DNA from: Mucilaginibacter flavus
Lineage (GTDB): Bacteria > Bacteroidota > Bacteroidia > Sphingobacteriales > Sphingobacteriaceae
Assembly (NCBI RefSeq): GCF_030409315.1
Contig: NZ_JAUFPS010000040.1
Location: 1 to 64,000, forward strand
DNA: 64,000 nucleotides
Direction of reading: 5' to 3'
Shown in pieces: positions 6,839 to 15,580 of the stretch (within the stretch, counting starts at the first letter, position 1; every line of letters begins with the position of its first letter). The notes beneath the pieces are model-generated. The model saw only the letters and a list, made by a program, of their open reading frames with translations. It was not told the origin of the DNA and did not search any database. The position numbers and the translations under genes were made by a program.

Positions 6839-9199
6839 TCACTCGCTCCTCAAACTTTTTACTGGGTTTGTGAGCGCCGCTTTAACCGCCTGGAAACTGA
6901 TAGTAGCAAAAGCAATAAACATCGCTAATAAACCCGCAAGCGCAAACACCTGCCAGCTTACGTTTATCTTGTAGGCAAAATCCTGCAGCCATTTGTACAT
7001 GGCATACCAGGCTAACGGCGACGCGATCAGGATGGCGATGAATACCAGTTTTATAAAATCTTTAGCTAATAAACCAACAATACCGCTTACGCTGGCCCCT
7101 AATACTTTGCGTACGCCAATTTCGCGGGTACGTACCTGGGCAGTGTAGGCTGCCAGGCCCAACAAACCAAGGCAGGATATAAAAATAGCTATGCTTGCAA
7201 AATAGGTAAACAGTTTACCTTGCTGCTGCTCATTTTGATACATGTTGTTAAACACTTCATCTAAAAAACTATAGGTAAAAGGATACTCGCCATTATATTG
7301 TTTAAACAGTTTTTGAGCTGCGGCAATAGCTTTTTGCGCGTCGCGCCCGGTTGTTTTAATGTAGATGGTGCCAAAATTTTGAGGCGAATACCAAAACATG
7401 GCAGGGGCTATTTTCTCCTTCATGGAGGCATAATGAAAATCCTTTACCACGCCCGATATTACGCCCTTATTGCCCTGCATCCTGAAGCGTTTGCCTATTG
7501 GATTGGTGATACCCATTTCTTTAATAGCCGCCTCGTTCAAAATGAAATGAGCGGTATCAGATGTTGAGCTGGTGAATGGCCCACCCTCTTTAAACTTCAT
7601 CTTGAAAAACGAGGGCAAATCTTTATCGGCCACTATGGTGTGGATCATCATGTTTTGCTTAGGGTCTTTACCGTCCCAATCCAGATCGCCGCTAAAACCC
7701 CGGAACCTGATCACGTTTTGATTGGATCGGGTTACATCCAGCACACCCGGCTGTTTCAATAGTTCAGCCTTTACGGCATCGTAATGGGAAGCCATATCGC
7801 GCATCCAAAAACTGAGTATGTTGGTTTTATCGTACCCTAAATCTTTCTGGCGGATGTAGTTAAGCTGCGCTGTGATAATCATGGTACCAATAATCAGCAC
7901 TATAGAAAACACAAACTGCGTAACCACCAATATTTTGCGGAACAATACATCGCCAATCCCTGCGGAGATTTTTCCTTTTAAAGCCTTCAATGGCTCAAAT
8001 GATGATAGCAACAAGGCGGGGTATATGCTCGACGCGGCGAGTGTACCCATTATGGCACCCAGCAATATCAACCAGATATGATAATCGCCCAGGTTTAAAT
8101 TCATTTCTTTATTTACCAGGTGATTAAAAGCTGGCATCAACAAAAACACCAACCCAATAGCCAGCAAGGCGGCTAATGAAAACAGCAAAGCAGTTTCTAC
8201 AATAAACTGCATAAACAGTTGAATTTTGGCCGCGCCAATAATTTTACGCATGCTGATCTCTTTTGAGCGCAACATCGATCGAGCGGTGGATAAATTTACG
8301 TAATTGATACAGGCTATCACCAAAATCAATACTGCGATGATGATAAAAATGCGCACTGTGCCAATGCCATTATCCGTCATATCTGCATTGTACAAACGCA
8401 TTTTGCTGAGCGGTAACAGCAGGTATTCGGCATCGGTATCATCAGCTTTGTGGTTAAGGTGAATCTGCCTTATTTTGGTGGTAAGCCCTGTGATAGAAGC
8501 ACCCGGCTTCATTTGCAAAAAGGTGATGTAGTTTAAAACGCTAAAGTTGGCGTTAACATCATTTTTATCGGCCAGCATTCTTTTTACATGCAAACTAAAA
8601 GGCATCAGCATATCAAAATTAAGACTGGAATTTTTAGGAAAATCAGCAATTACGCCGCTCACCACGAAGCTGGCCTTGTTAACATCGGCAACAATCACTT
8701 TGCCTATCGGGTCTTGGTCGCCAAAGAATTTCCGCGCCGTTTTTTGCGTGATGACCACCGAATGATCGTCGGTAAACGGTCGCGCCTGGTTACCACGGAT
8801 CAAATGAAAATCAAACATCGAAAAAAACGCGGGGTCGGTGTAGGCATTCTGCTGATCGGCAAACACCTTATCCTGGTATTTGTATAACGAAAAATCATAA
8901 TTGCCGGTAATGCGCACCGCTTCCTTTACCTCGGGCAGCTGTTGTTTGGCCATCACTCCTATCGGCGCTACTCCCCAGCTATAAATTTGCCGGCTATTGC
9001 CCGTGCCGCCAAATAGCTCTAACCGGTAGATATCTTTGGCATTTTTATGGAAGCCATCAAAACTCAATTCATCCTGTACCCAAACCAATATCAGGATACC
9101 AATGGCCAAACCCACGGTTAAGCCAAAAATGTTGATCACCGAATAAAACTTATTCTTGACCAGGTTGCGCCAGGCAGTTTTTATGTAGTTTTTAAACAT
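6839..9199 (-). CDS. MacB/FtsX-type ABC transporter permease
   Basis: A 786-residue membrane protein with the fused double-FtsX layout common in Bacteroidota. It starts MFKNYIKTAWRNLVKNKFYS, followed by the first helix (about 22-42). A periplasmic MacB-type core domain runs to about 275. Three helices at about 285-400 form the first FtsX unit, a second helix-periplasmic pair follows at about 425-650, and a last FtsX unit at about 670-775 contains the typical RTREIGVRKVLGAS. Such proteins work with a separate LolD/MacB-type ATPase, probably in lipoprotein or peptide efflux; none is encoded here. The gene lies downstream of the sigma/anti-sigma/DUF4097 genes, but a palindrome in the 149-base gap may separate their transcripts. 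Confidence 0.9.
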   Translation of the reverse strand: MFKNYIKTAWRNLVKNKFYSVINIFGLTVGLAIGILILVWVQDELSFDGFHKNAKDIYRLELFGGTGNSRQIYSWGVAPIGVMAKQQLPEVKEAVRITGNYDFSLYKYQDKVFADQQNAYTDPAFFSMFDFHLIRGNQARPFTDDHSVVITQKTARKFFGDQDPIGKVIVADVNKASFVVSGVIADFPKNSSLNFDMLMPFSLHVKRMLADKNDVNANFSVLNYITFLQMKPGASITGLTTKIRQIHLNHKADDTDAEYLLLPLSKMRLYNADMTDNGIGTVRIFIIIAVLILVIACINYVNLSTARSMLRSKEISMRKIIGAAKIQLFMQFIVETALLFSLAALLAIGLVFLLMPAFNHLVNKEMNLNLGDYHIWLILLGAIMGTLAASSIYPALLLSSFEPLKALKGKISAGIGDVLFRKILVVTQFVFSIVLIIGTMIITAQLNYIRQKDLGYDKTNILSFWMRDMASHYDAVKAELLKQPGVLDVTRSNQNVIRFRGFSGDLDWDGKDPKQNMMIHTIVADKDLPSFFKMKFKEGGPFTSSTSDTAHFILNEAAIKEMGITNPIGKRFRMQGNKGVISGVVKDFHYASMKEKIAPAMFWYSPQNFGTIYIKTTGRDAQKAIAAAQKLFKQYNGEYPFTYSFLDEVFNNMYQNEQQQGKLFTYFASIAIFISCLGLLGLAAYTAQVRTREIGVRKVLGASVSGIVGLLAKDFIKLVFIAILIASPLAWYAMYKWLQDFAYKINVSWQVFALAGLLAMFIAFATISFQAVKAALTNPVKSLRSE

Positions 9200-9248
9200 G
9201 ATGTTTTGGATGTGCAGATATGCAGATTTCAGATGTGCAGATTATATT

Positions 9249-9344
9249 TCTGAACCCCGATTAAGCGGACTCATCAGATTTTTTGGATTTTTACTTGCAA
9301 TTCAAATCCTTTTAATCCAATAAATCTGCTTAATCCTGGTTCAG
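9249..9344. repeat. Palindromic repeat, TCTGAACC family
   Basis: Imperfect inverted repeat: the left arm starts TCTGAACCCCGATTAAGC at 9249 and the right arm ends with the complement of TCTGAACCAGGATTAAGC at 9344. Both arms continue inwards with GGATT-rich sequence. A half-copy starting TGTCTGAACC is present at 58193. It fills the gap between the permease and the first DUF4097-type gene. Confidence 0.75.
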
Positions 9345-9348
9345 ACTG

Positions 9349-10161
9349 TTATTTCGCCTTCCTGATGTAAACTCCGCCAAAGGTAGTTTTCATCATAATT
9401 TCGGGGCCGCCGCCGGCTATTTTGCCGTAAACCCAGTCGTCAATTTTTAGGCTGTGCATGCCGTTTTCGTTGGTGCGGGTTACGGTTGGCTTATGCGCAT
9501 CGGTTACCACGTCAAAATCGGTAAAAATATCACCACGATCCGATTTTAGCTTTACGTTGGCTTTTAAACCTGCCGGGAAGGTTACATCAATTTTTCCATT
9601 GAGGGTCGAAAAAGCCATCGGCGCCTTTGGGTCGATAGATTTGAAAACTACAATAACAGGTCCGTTCACCGTATTGGCCACCACCGATCCGGATATATCG
9701 GTTAGTTTAATGCTGCCATTTACGTTTGATACCTCCAGTTCGCCATCCAAATTGCTGCCGTTGATATCGCCTCCATTTACGGTTGATATTTTATAGCTGC
9801 CACCAGATTTTGGCACTTTAATAATGAGGTTAATTGGGCGGCCCATACTGCTGTGAATAGTTACCTGGTTATCCTTTTCATCGGCATTAATATCCATGCC
9901 GCCGCTATTCAAACGGTGCATGCCGGTTTGTTTTTCTTTGTCCTTTTCCTTTTCTTTTCTTCTTTCGTCCTGTTGTCCTTCTACCAAAATGGTTTTACCC
10001 TCGTAACCACTTATGGTAATGGAGCCATCTATTAAACCAACATTAAGTTTATAGGGCTTACCCGGGTCACTTAGGGGAACAGCCAATTGCTCCTGCGCCA
10101 GCAAGCGGCCGGTAAGTAATAGTACTATAGTGAATACACCTAAAATTTTCATCGCTTTCAT
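9349..10161 (-). CDS. DUF4097-type exported protein, copy B
   Basis: A 270-residue exported protein with signal peptide 1-22 ending LLAQ. The mature part is a regular beta-strand protein of the DUF4097 or putative adhesin type, with repeating NGDINGSN, SNVNGSIKL, NTVNGPVIV and STLNGKIDVTF motifs that suggest a stacked beta-helix. A charged KEKEKDKEK loop at about 70-80 is an insert relative to the neighbour. It is the fourth gene of the sigma-factor operon and 12 bases downstream of a paralogue at 10174 with the same layout. Family function is unknown. Association with ECF sigma/anti-sigma pairs suggests an envelope-stress output. Confidence 0.75.
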   Translation of the reverse strand: MKAMKILGVFTIVLLLTGRLLAQEQLAVPLSDPGKPYKLNVGLIDGSITISGYEGKTILVEGQQDERRKEKEKDKEKQTGMHRLNSGGMDINADEKDNQVTIHSSMGRPINLIIKVPKSGGSYKISTVNGGDINGSNLDGELEVSNVNGSIKLTDISGSVVANTVNGPVIVVFKSIDPKAPMAFSTLNGKIDVTFPAGLKANVKLKSDRGDIFTDFDVVTDAHKPTVTRTNENGMHSLKIDDWVYGKIAGGGPEIMMKTTFGGVYIRKAK

Positions 10162-10173
10162 TTTATCGTTCTG

Positions 10174-11025
10174 TTATTGTTGTTTTTTGATATAGATATT
10201 CCCGTTAAGGGTTTCAAATTTAAAGAGTTTACCACCCGAGCCGATGCGCACATCAGAGTTTGAGCTAAGCTTATACGTGGTACCAGCGCCGCTTTTAGCT
10301 TCTGTTTTTACTATTTTGCTTGGCATAATTTCAGCATCGTCAAAATCGGTGAAAAACTTTCCGTTCATGCTTTTAAATGATAGATCGGCCGATAGACTTG
10401 CCGGGTAAGTAATATTCATTTGCCCGTTGATGGTGTGATAGGATGATTCGCCGGGAGGCGTTGAAAGATAGTTTACAGTAACCGGGCCGTTCACGGTATG
10501 CGCAATGGTAGTGCCTTTGGCATTAACAATTTCGATAGCGCCATTCACGTTATTAACTTTTAGCGAGCCATAAACATCTTTAACGCTGATATGCCCATCG
10601 TTAACGGTGGATACCGCGATACTCATGTTAGCAGGCACCTTAATTGTGTACTCTAATTTTACCGTATAATCCCGGTGATGGTCTTCATCGCGGTGGTTCC
10701 AGTTGTGGGGTTTGGTGCTGTAGGGCTCGGCGGTGTAGGCTATCAGGCTGTCGGCATTTTGATCAAAGCCTAATTTAAATTCCTTTTTGGCCAAATCCAC
10801 ATCGGCATCTGTTTTGCCTTTAATGGTTTCACCAATTTCTACCAAAACTTTATCGCCGGCGTAGCCTTCCACATTAATGCTGCCCCAAATGTTGTATACC
10901 GCTACCACGCCCTGCCCCATGGTAAATTGTTTGGTAACGTGCTCTTTATATTCCTGCGCATTGGCAAGGTTTTGGGCAAAGCAAAGGCCCAACGCCGCGA
11001 AAACGGTGAGTAATGTTGTTTTCAT
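10174..11025 (-). CDS. DUF4097-type exported protein, copy A
   Basis: A 283-residue exported protein; the signal peptide ends NLANAQ at about residue 23. Beta-rich repeats (NDGHISVKD, NNVNGAIEIV, HTVNGPVTV, HTINGQMNIT, SMNGKFFTDFD) match the downstream copy at 9349, so the two are tandem paralogues. The shared H/NTVNGPV segment is the clearest common block. It sits 17 bases after the anti-sigma gene and 12 before its paralogue, so co-transcription is very likely. It carries no catalytic residues I can see. A structural or surface role is inferred. Confidence 0.75.
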   Translation of the reverse strand: MKTTLLTVFAALGLCFAQNLANAQEYKEHVTKQFTMGQGVVAVYNIWGSINVEGYAGDKVLVEIGETIKGKTDADVDLAKKEFKLGFDQNADSLIAYTAEPYSTKPHNWNHRDEDHHRDYTVKLEYTIKVPANMSIAVSTVNDGHISVKDVYGSLKVNNVNGAIEIVNAKGTTIAHTVNGPVTVNYLSTPPGESSYHTINGQMNITYPASLSADLSFKSMNGKFFTDFDDAEIMPSKIVKTEAKSGAGTTYKLSSNSDVRIGSGGKLFKFETLNGNIYIKKQQ

Positions 11026-11042
11026 AAAATTGTTTCGTGTTG

Positions 11043-11852
11043 TTAAATGAGTTGTGTTATGGTTTGCCTGATCTTGTCTTTTACGCCCGGATTCAGGTTC
11101 TTTTGTTTCAATAATTGTTTAAACGAGTTAACTGATCGTTTTTCCTGCAGCTTCAACATCACATCTGCAATGGCCGATTGCATCAATGGCGAATCCTGCT
11201 GAACGATTGACTGGATGAGTCCCTGCCTTACTTCGGGGTGAGATGCCAGGTGGGTTAATGCATCCAGTGTGCTTAAGCGTACGTTTACATTCGGGTCGTT
11301 ATTCAGCGTTGCAAATAAGGCATCAATCACCTCCTTATCGGCGTGCTTAATCTCGCTGGTGTAACTTACCCCCCTTATTCTTTCAGATGCGCTGGGGTTC
11401 TCTAACAGGGCCAGCATCATGGTTTGCTTTAGCTCATGTACCTGCGCGCTCAAGGCCTTCATCTGTTCGTCCTGTTTACCGCCGCTACCGGTACGGAAAG
11501 CAAAATAGCCGCAGGTAAAACTAATTAACACAATAACCAGGCTGTAAGCCAGCGGCCACCGTGGCTGCCACTGCCAAAGGCGGGCAAGCTGCTCTTTTAA
11601 TGACGTCCCCTTCTTTTCCGCTTCCGATTCCTTAAAGGTTTCAAGCATGGCATTAAACTTTACCTGCACATTGGCCGATGGCTGCGGTGTTTCCATCTCC
11701 CCCATCAAATCCCAAACCTGTTGCATAGCGGTAAACTCCTGCATACAGCCCTCGCAGCCGGCCAGGTGTTTTTCAAATTCGGCGCGTTCGCTGGGGCCAA
11801 GTTCATTATTTACCCATGCGCTAAATTTTTCCTCGTATTGTCCGCAATTCAT
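11043..11852 (-). CDS. Zinc-finger anti-sigma factor with HEAT-like C-terminus
   Basis: A membrane-bound anti-sigma factor. With the start chosen here (ATG at 11852) the protein begins MNCGQYEEKFSAW and C3, H29, C33 and C36 form the ZAS zinc motif (HLAGCEGC). One transmembrane helix follows at about 110-130 (LAYSLVIVLISFTCGYFAF). The C-terminal 100 residues are helical and HEAT-like (NVRLSTLDALTHLA). This start is preceded by AAAAGG at proper spacing. A longer frame reaches 11882 but would overlap the sigma gene. An alternative ATG at 11858 is only two codons upstream. It would hold the sigma factor encoded immediately upstream at the membrane until a signal releases it. The HEAT-like tail may face the periplasm as sensor; this is inference. 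Confidence 0.85.
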   Translation of the reverse strand: MNCGQYEEKFSAWVNNELGPSERAEFEKHLAGCEGCMQEFTAMQQVWDLMGEMETPQPSANVQVKFNAMLETFKESEAEKKGTSLKEQLARLWQWQPRWPLAYSLVIVLISFTCGYFAFRTGSGGKQDEQMKALSAQVHELKQTMMLALLENPSASERIRGVSYTSEIKHADKEVIDALFATLNNDPNVNVRLSTLDALTHLASHPEVRQGLIQSIVQQDSPLMQSAIADVMLKLQEKRSVNSFKQLLKQKNLNPGVKDKIRQTITQLI

Positions 11853-11862
11853 CTTCATCCTT

Positions 11863-12414
11863 TTAACGTTCCATTTTGGCATAAATATCTTTCAGTTCCT
11901 GCATCGCCCTAAAGGCGCGTACTTTAACAGCCCCCTCGCTGATGCCCAGAATCTGGCCTATCTCCTGGTACTTCAACTCCTGGAACCGGCTTAACGTCAG
12001 GATTTCCCGATTATCATCACTTAGTTTAGCCATAGCACGGTGCAGGCCCGCGTTTGCCTGTTTTTTTTCAAACCCCTCATCGGCACTGGTGCCTCCCGGC
12101 AGCCTGTCGGCTATTTCGCCGGCATCGTAATATGTATTGCCTGGCTTGTTCTTTTTAACATTGTCCTTAATCACGTTGCGGGCTATCTGGTACATCCAGG
12201 CAACAAACTCACCATCGCCGGTAAAGCTATTACGGTAACGCAGCATTTTGTAAAACACGGTTTGTACCATATCCTCGCTGGCCTCACGCTGATAGGTCAT
12301 GTGGAACAAAAAGCCATACAACGCCCGGTAGTGCCGTTCAAACAGCAAGCCCATCCTATCCAAATCCCCGGCTTTTACCCGGAGCATGATCGTATTATCA
12401 CTAAGTGCGTTCAA
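11863..12414 (-). CDS. ECF RNA polymerase sigma factor
   Basis: A 183-residue ECF sigma factor. Region 2 spans about 20-88 (FLFHMTYQREASEDMVQTVF, then FVAWMYQIARN). Region 4 spans about 125-175 with helix-turn-helix YQEIGQILGISEGAVKVRAF. The start used is TTG (MNALSDNTI). The first in-frame ATG is nine codons later, at 12387, and would cut into the conserved N-terminal helix only slightly. Its stop is followed after a few bases by the anti-sigma start, the usual arrangement for a self-regulated pair. It probably drives its own operon with the two DUF4097-type genes as targets. No promoter could be fixed upstream. Confidence 0.9.
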   Translation of the reverse strand: MNALSDNTIMLRVKAGDLDRMGLLFERHYRALYGFLFHMTYQREASEDMVQTVFYKMLRYRNSFTGDGEFVAWMYQIARNVIKDNVKKNKPGNTYYDAGEIADRLPGGTSADEGFEKKQANAGLHRAMAKLSDDNREILTLSRFQELKYQEIGQILGISEGAVKVRAFRAMQELKDIYAKMER

Positions 12415-12500
12415 AAAGGCTCGGTTGTTTGTTAATTTATATACTGGAGACTGCCGTAAATTTAAATGGTTACAAAAAAATCAAAGATTTTTTGGATGAA

Positions 12501-12683
12501 GGATTTTTGGAGCAAGGAACAAGGATTTTTGGAATAATGATTTTCAGAACAAAGAATAAGGACGGGTAGAAGATTAAACTCGCCCGATGTTATTTTAAAT
12601 AAACCCTTACCTCAAAAATCCTTGTTCCTTACTCCAAAAATCTTTACTCTATAAAAAATCCTTGTTCCTTGCTCCAAAAATCC
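12501..12683. repeat. Inverted repeat, AAAAATCCTTGTTCCTT family
   Basis: One left arm (12501-12532, complement type GGAACAAGGATTTTT) is followed by two right arms, 12613-12642 and 12653-12683, each carrying AAAAATCCTTGTTCCTT and then nCTCCAAAAATC. The duplicate right arm shows local expansion. Related copies occur at 45533-45630 and 59507-59543. The element fills the intergenic space between the divergent sigma factor and yjbQ genes, so both promoters must lie in or beside it. Confidence 0.75.
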
Positions 12684-12696
12684 TTACTCTTACCAA

Positions 12697-13119
12697 ATGC
12701 AAATTCACCAACAAGCCATTCGCCTTAGGGAACGTAAACGCGGGTTTCATTTAATTACTGCCGAGGTGTTGCAGGCTATTCCTCAAATTGCGGGGATACG
12801 GGTTGGGATGATGCAGGTTTTTATTCAGCATACCTCGGCATCGCTCACCATTAATGAAAATGCCGACCCTACCGTACGGATGGATTTTGAGATGTATTTT
12901 AACAAGGCTGTACCCGAGAATGACCCGGATTACCGCCACGATGATGAAGGCAGCGATGATATGCCGGCGCATTTAAAAGCCGCTATGCTGGGAAATTCGG
13001 TAACGGTACCTATCCGCAATGGTCGCCCGGCTTTTGGTACCTGGCAGGGCATTTACCTTTGCGAACACCGTAACTATGGCGGCAACCGCGATCTGGTGAT
13101 TACCATTTGGGGCGAATAA
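12697..13119 (+). CDS. yjbQ: YjbQ family protein (UPF0047)
   Basis: A 140-residue member of the YjbQ/UPF0047 family, full length for the family. Conserved features are FIQHTSASLTINENADPTVR, then DDMPAHLKAAMLG, then GTWQGIYLCEHR with the metal-binding His residues of the trimeric fold. Family members have been linked to weak thiamine-phosphate synthase activity when overproduced, but the physiological role is unsettled. The gene stands alone, reading away from the sigma operon and towards the M1 peptidase 109 bases downstream. Its start codon comes directly after a repeat arm, so the repeat may form part of its leader. Confidence 0.92.
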   Translation: MQIHQQAIRLRERKRGFHLITAEVLQAIPQIAGIRVGMMQVFIQHTSASLTINENADPTVRMDFEMYFNKAVPENDPDYRHDDEGSDDMPAHLKAAMLGNSVTVPIRNGRPAFGTWQGIYLCEHRNYGGNRDLVITIWGE

Positions 13120-13228
13120 GGGTTTAGCAAAATTGCGCTTCCTGTCACAATCATAACACTATAAGCGCTTTAATTATCAGTTTCACAAATTAAATGCCTT
13201 TATTTGCGCCTTTATTATTGACTGATCA

Positions 13229-15190
13229 ATGCGCTATTTAAAACTGAACTACATTTTATGTGCTGTGGGATTGCTTGCACTGGCAAATCCATCATCGGCA
13301 CAAAACGATTCGATCAAATATGATCACCAGGACCTTTTTGGCCCTATCACCTGGCCGGTTACCGGGCAGGGCACCCGCTCAAACGCCGGCAAACCTTCGC
13401 CAACCTACTGGCAAAACCGTGCCGACTACCAGATTAAAGCGGCCCTTAACGAAGGTAAAGATACCACCATTACCGGTGAGGTAAACATTACTTATACCAA
13501 CAACAGCCCCGATCAATTAGATTACCTTTGGTTACAGCTGGATCAAAACCTTTTTCGCCCCGATTCACGCGGAGCTGCGGTTACCCCTTACAGCGGTGAT
13601 CGTTTTGATGTTCGTGGCTTTAGCCGTGGTGGTTACCATATTGGTTCGGTTGAGGTTACTTACAAAGGCGAAACTTATAAAGTTACCCCGGTAATTACCG
13701 ATGCCCGCATGCAATTGCGCCTTAACACGCCCATGGATGGCAAAGGCGAAAAGATATCTGTAAAGATCAACTACGATTTCGCGATTCCTTTTTATGGTGC
13801 CGACCGTATGGGGCGTAAAAAATTTAAACAAGGTTACGTATATGAAATTGCCCAGTGGTACCCCCGCATGTGCGTTTATGACGATGTAGAAGGCTGGAAC
13901 ACCCTACCCTACATGGGCCTTGGTGAGTTTTATTGCGAGTATGGCGATTTTGATTACTACATAACCGCCCCTGCCAACATGATTGTGGTAGGCAGTGGTG
14001 ATTTACAAAACCCCGAAGAGGTTTTAACCCCTGCCCAGCTTGCCCGCCTGGCCGAAGCAAAAGCCAGCGATAAAACCGTTACCATTATTACAGAACGCGA
14101 AGTTGGCAAAGCTGCTACCCGTCCGTTTAAAGGTACTTTAACCTGGCACTACAAAATGCAAAACACCCGCGATATTGCCTGGGGCGCTTCAAACGCGTTT
14201 ATTTGGGATGCCGCTAAGGTAAACTTCCCATCGGGCCGTAAAGGCATCGCTATGTCGGCTTACCCGGTTGAAAGTTCGGGCGTTGATAGCTGGGGCCGCT
14301 CAACCGAGTATCTGAAAAACAGCATGGAAATTTACTCTAAAGCTTATTTTGAATACCCATGGAACTCGGCGGTAAACGTATCTGGTGTGGCTTTGGGTAT
14401 GGAATATCCTGGTGCTATATTCTGCTTAAACAACCTTAAAAAAGGTCAGCTTTGGGGCGATGTAACGCATGAGATTGGCCACAACTGGTTCCCGATGATT
14501 GTTGGCTCAAACGAGCGTAAATACATGTGGATGGATGAAGGTTTCAATACATTTATCAATGAATACGCGTCGCAACAGTTTAATAATGGTGAGTACAGCG
14601 ATACCGCCAAACACGCGCAACGCATTTTAGGCAGCTACCGCCATAGTAAAGACCCTTTGATGACAGCGCCGGAAGCTATCGGCCTGAATGATTACGGTCA
14701 GTATTATGATAAAACCGCTCTGGGCATGAACATGCTGCGCAATGTAGTTTTAGGCCCCGAGCGTTTTGATTACGCTTTTCACGAGTACATCAAAAACTGG
14801 GCATTTAAACACCCATTGCCTTATGATTTGTTCCGCGCCATGAACGATGCCAGTGGCGAAGACCTTAACTGGTTTTGGAAAGCATGGTTCACCACCACCT
14901 GGAAACTTGACCAGGGCATTACCAACGTAAAATACATTGATGATAATGCAGCCCATGGCTCATTGATAACCATTACCAATTACGAAAAAATGGCTATGCC
15001 TGTTGATATGAAAATAACCCAGGCCAACGGCAAAACCGAAGTGCTGCACCTGCCGGTTAACGTATGGCAACGCGGCGGCATCTGGACGTTTAAATACCCA
15101 TCAACAGCAACCATCAAATCAATAGTGATTGATCCGGAGCATGAGCTACCGGATGTTAATCTGAAAAACAACGTTTACTACGGAGAGTAG
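13229..15190 (+). CDS. Exported M1-family zinc metallopeptidase
   Basis: A 653-residue exported aminopeptidase-type enzyme. The signal peptide ends at about residue 24 (SSAQ). The catalytic zinc site is H414-E415-x-x-H418 (HEIGHNW) with the third ligand E437 in MDEGF, 19 residues later, as expected for M1. A GMEYPGAIF segment at about residue 391 takes the place of the GxMEN substrate motif. The N-terminal beta domain (about 60-270) is typical of M1 enzymes. The C-terminal ERAP1-like helical domain is absent, which is the norm for the shorter Bacteroidota members. It should trim peptides in the periplasm or outside the cell. A terminator-like hairpin follows. Confidence 0.93.
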   Translation: MRYLKLNYILCAVGLLALANPSSAQNDSIKYDHQDLFGPITWPVTGQGTRSNAGKPSPTYWQNRADYQIKAALNEGKDTTITGEVNITYTNNSPDQLDYLWLQLDQNLFRPDSRGAAVTPYSGDRFDVRGFSRGGYHIGSVEVTYKGETYKVTPVITDARMQLRLNTPMDGKGEKISVKINYDFAIPFYGADRMGRKKFKQGYVYEIAQWYPRMCVYDDVEGWNTLPYMGLGEFYCEYGDFDYYITAPANMIVVGSGDLQNPEEVLTPAQLARLAEAKASDKTVTIITEREVGKAATRPFKGTLTWHYKMQNTRDIAWGASNAFIWDAAKVNFPSGRKGIAMSAYPVESSGVDSWGRSTEYLKNSMEIYSKAYFEYPWNSAVNVSGVALGMEYPGAIFCLNNLKKGQLWGDVTHEIGHNWFPMIVGSNERKYMWMDEGFNTFINEYASQQFNNGEYSDTAKHAQRILGSYRHSKDPLMTAPEAIGLNDYGQYYDKTALGMNMLRNVVLGPERFDYAFHEYIKNWAFKHPLPYDLFRAMNDASGEDLNWFWKAWFTTTWKLDQGITNVKYIDDNAAHGSLITITNYEKMAMPVDMKITQANGKTEVLHLPVNVWQRGGIWTFKYPSTATIKSIVIDPEHELPDVNLKNNVYYGE

Positions 15191-15250
15191 GTTTAATTAG
15201 TGAATTACTGATTTAGTGAATTAGTGATTTCTCTTCTCGTATTATAATTC

Positions 15251-15281
15251 AAAGCGATGAGTTTAGGCTCGTCGCTTTTTT
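15251..15281 (+). terminator. Intrinsic terminator after the M1 peptidase gene
   Basis: Arms AAAGCGATGAG and CTCGTCGCTTT (one mismatch) are followed by a run of T residues. It lies 60 bases after the M1 stop codon. Between the two, AT-rich direct repeats of TTAGTGAATTA type occupy 15197-15230. Confidence 0.65.
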
Positions 15282-15290
15282 TAGTTTATA

Positions 15291-15493
15291 GTCAGGGAAA
15301 TCGCTTTTAACATTTGGGTATAAGGTAACATCATTCAATGAGCACAATAGGTAGCCGCGACGCGGCATTGAACAATTTAACAAGTCAAAGAATGCTGCAT
15401 AGCGGCTACCTGTTTGTAGAAGAAAGATATATGCTTTTTTGCTCCATAGGAGCTACCTTGTGCTATACAAATCTTTAAAAGCGATTTCCCTGG
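15291..15493. repeat. MITE-like palindromic element with terminal inverted repeats
   Basis: The outer ends match perfectly in inverted orientation: CAGGGAAATCGCTTTTAA at 15293-15310 and its complement at 15475-15492. Inside lies a second inverted pair, TAGGTAGCCGCGACGCGGCA at about 15349 and its complement near 15393-15411. A TTGCTCCATAGGAGCTACCT hairpin follows near 15439. There is no reading frame. The inner GTAGCCGCnATGCGGCAT and CCATAGGAGCTACC blocks recur at 48594-48786. The size and terminal repeats are like a MITE, but I could not identify target-site duplications. Confidence 0.85.
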
Positions 15494-15580
15494 TTTTATG
15501 CCCCCTTAGATTGCCAATTGTTTACAAAAGCTTATCATTTAAATAACAAACTCAAACTCGTTTTGCCCGACATTGGTGCC

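Noticed and set aside
15518..15580. TTG start for the methyltransferase
   Set aside because: The extra N-terminal residues match no family pattern and the segment follows a repeat end; the ATG at 15581 fits the domain start.
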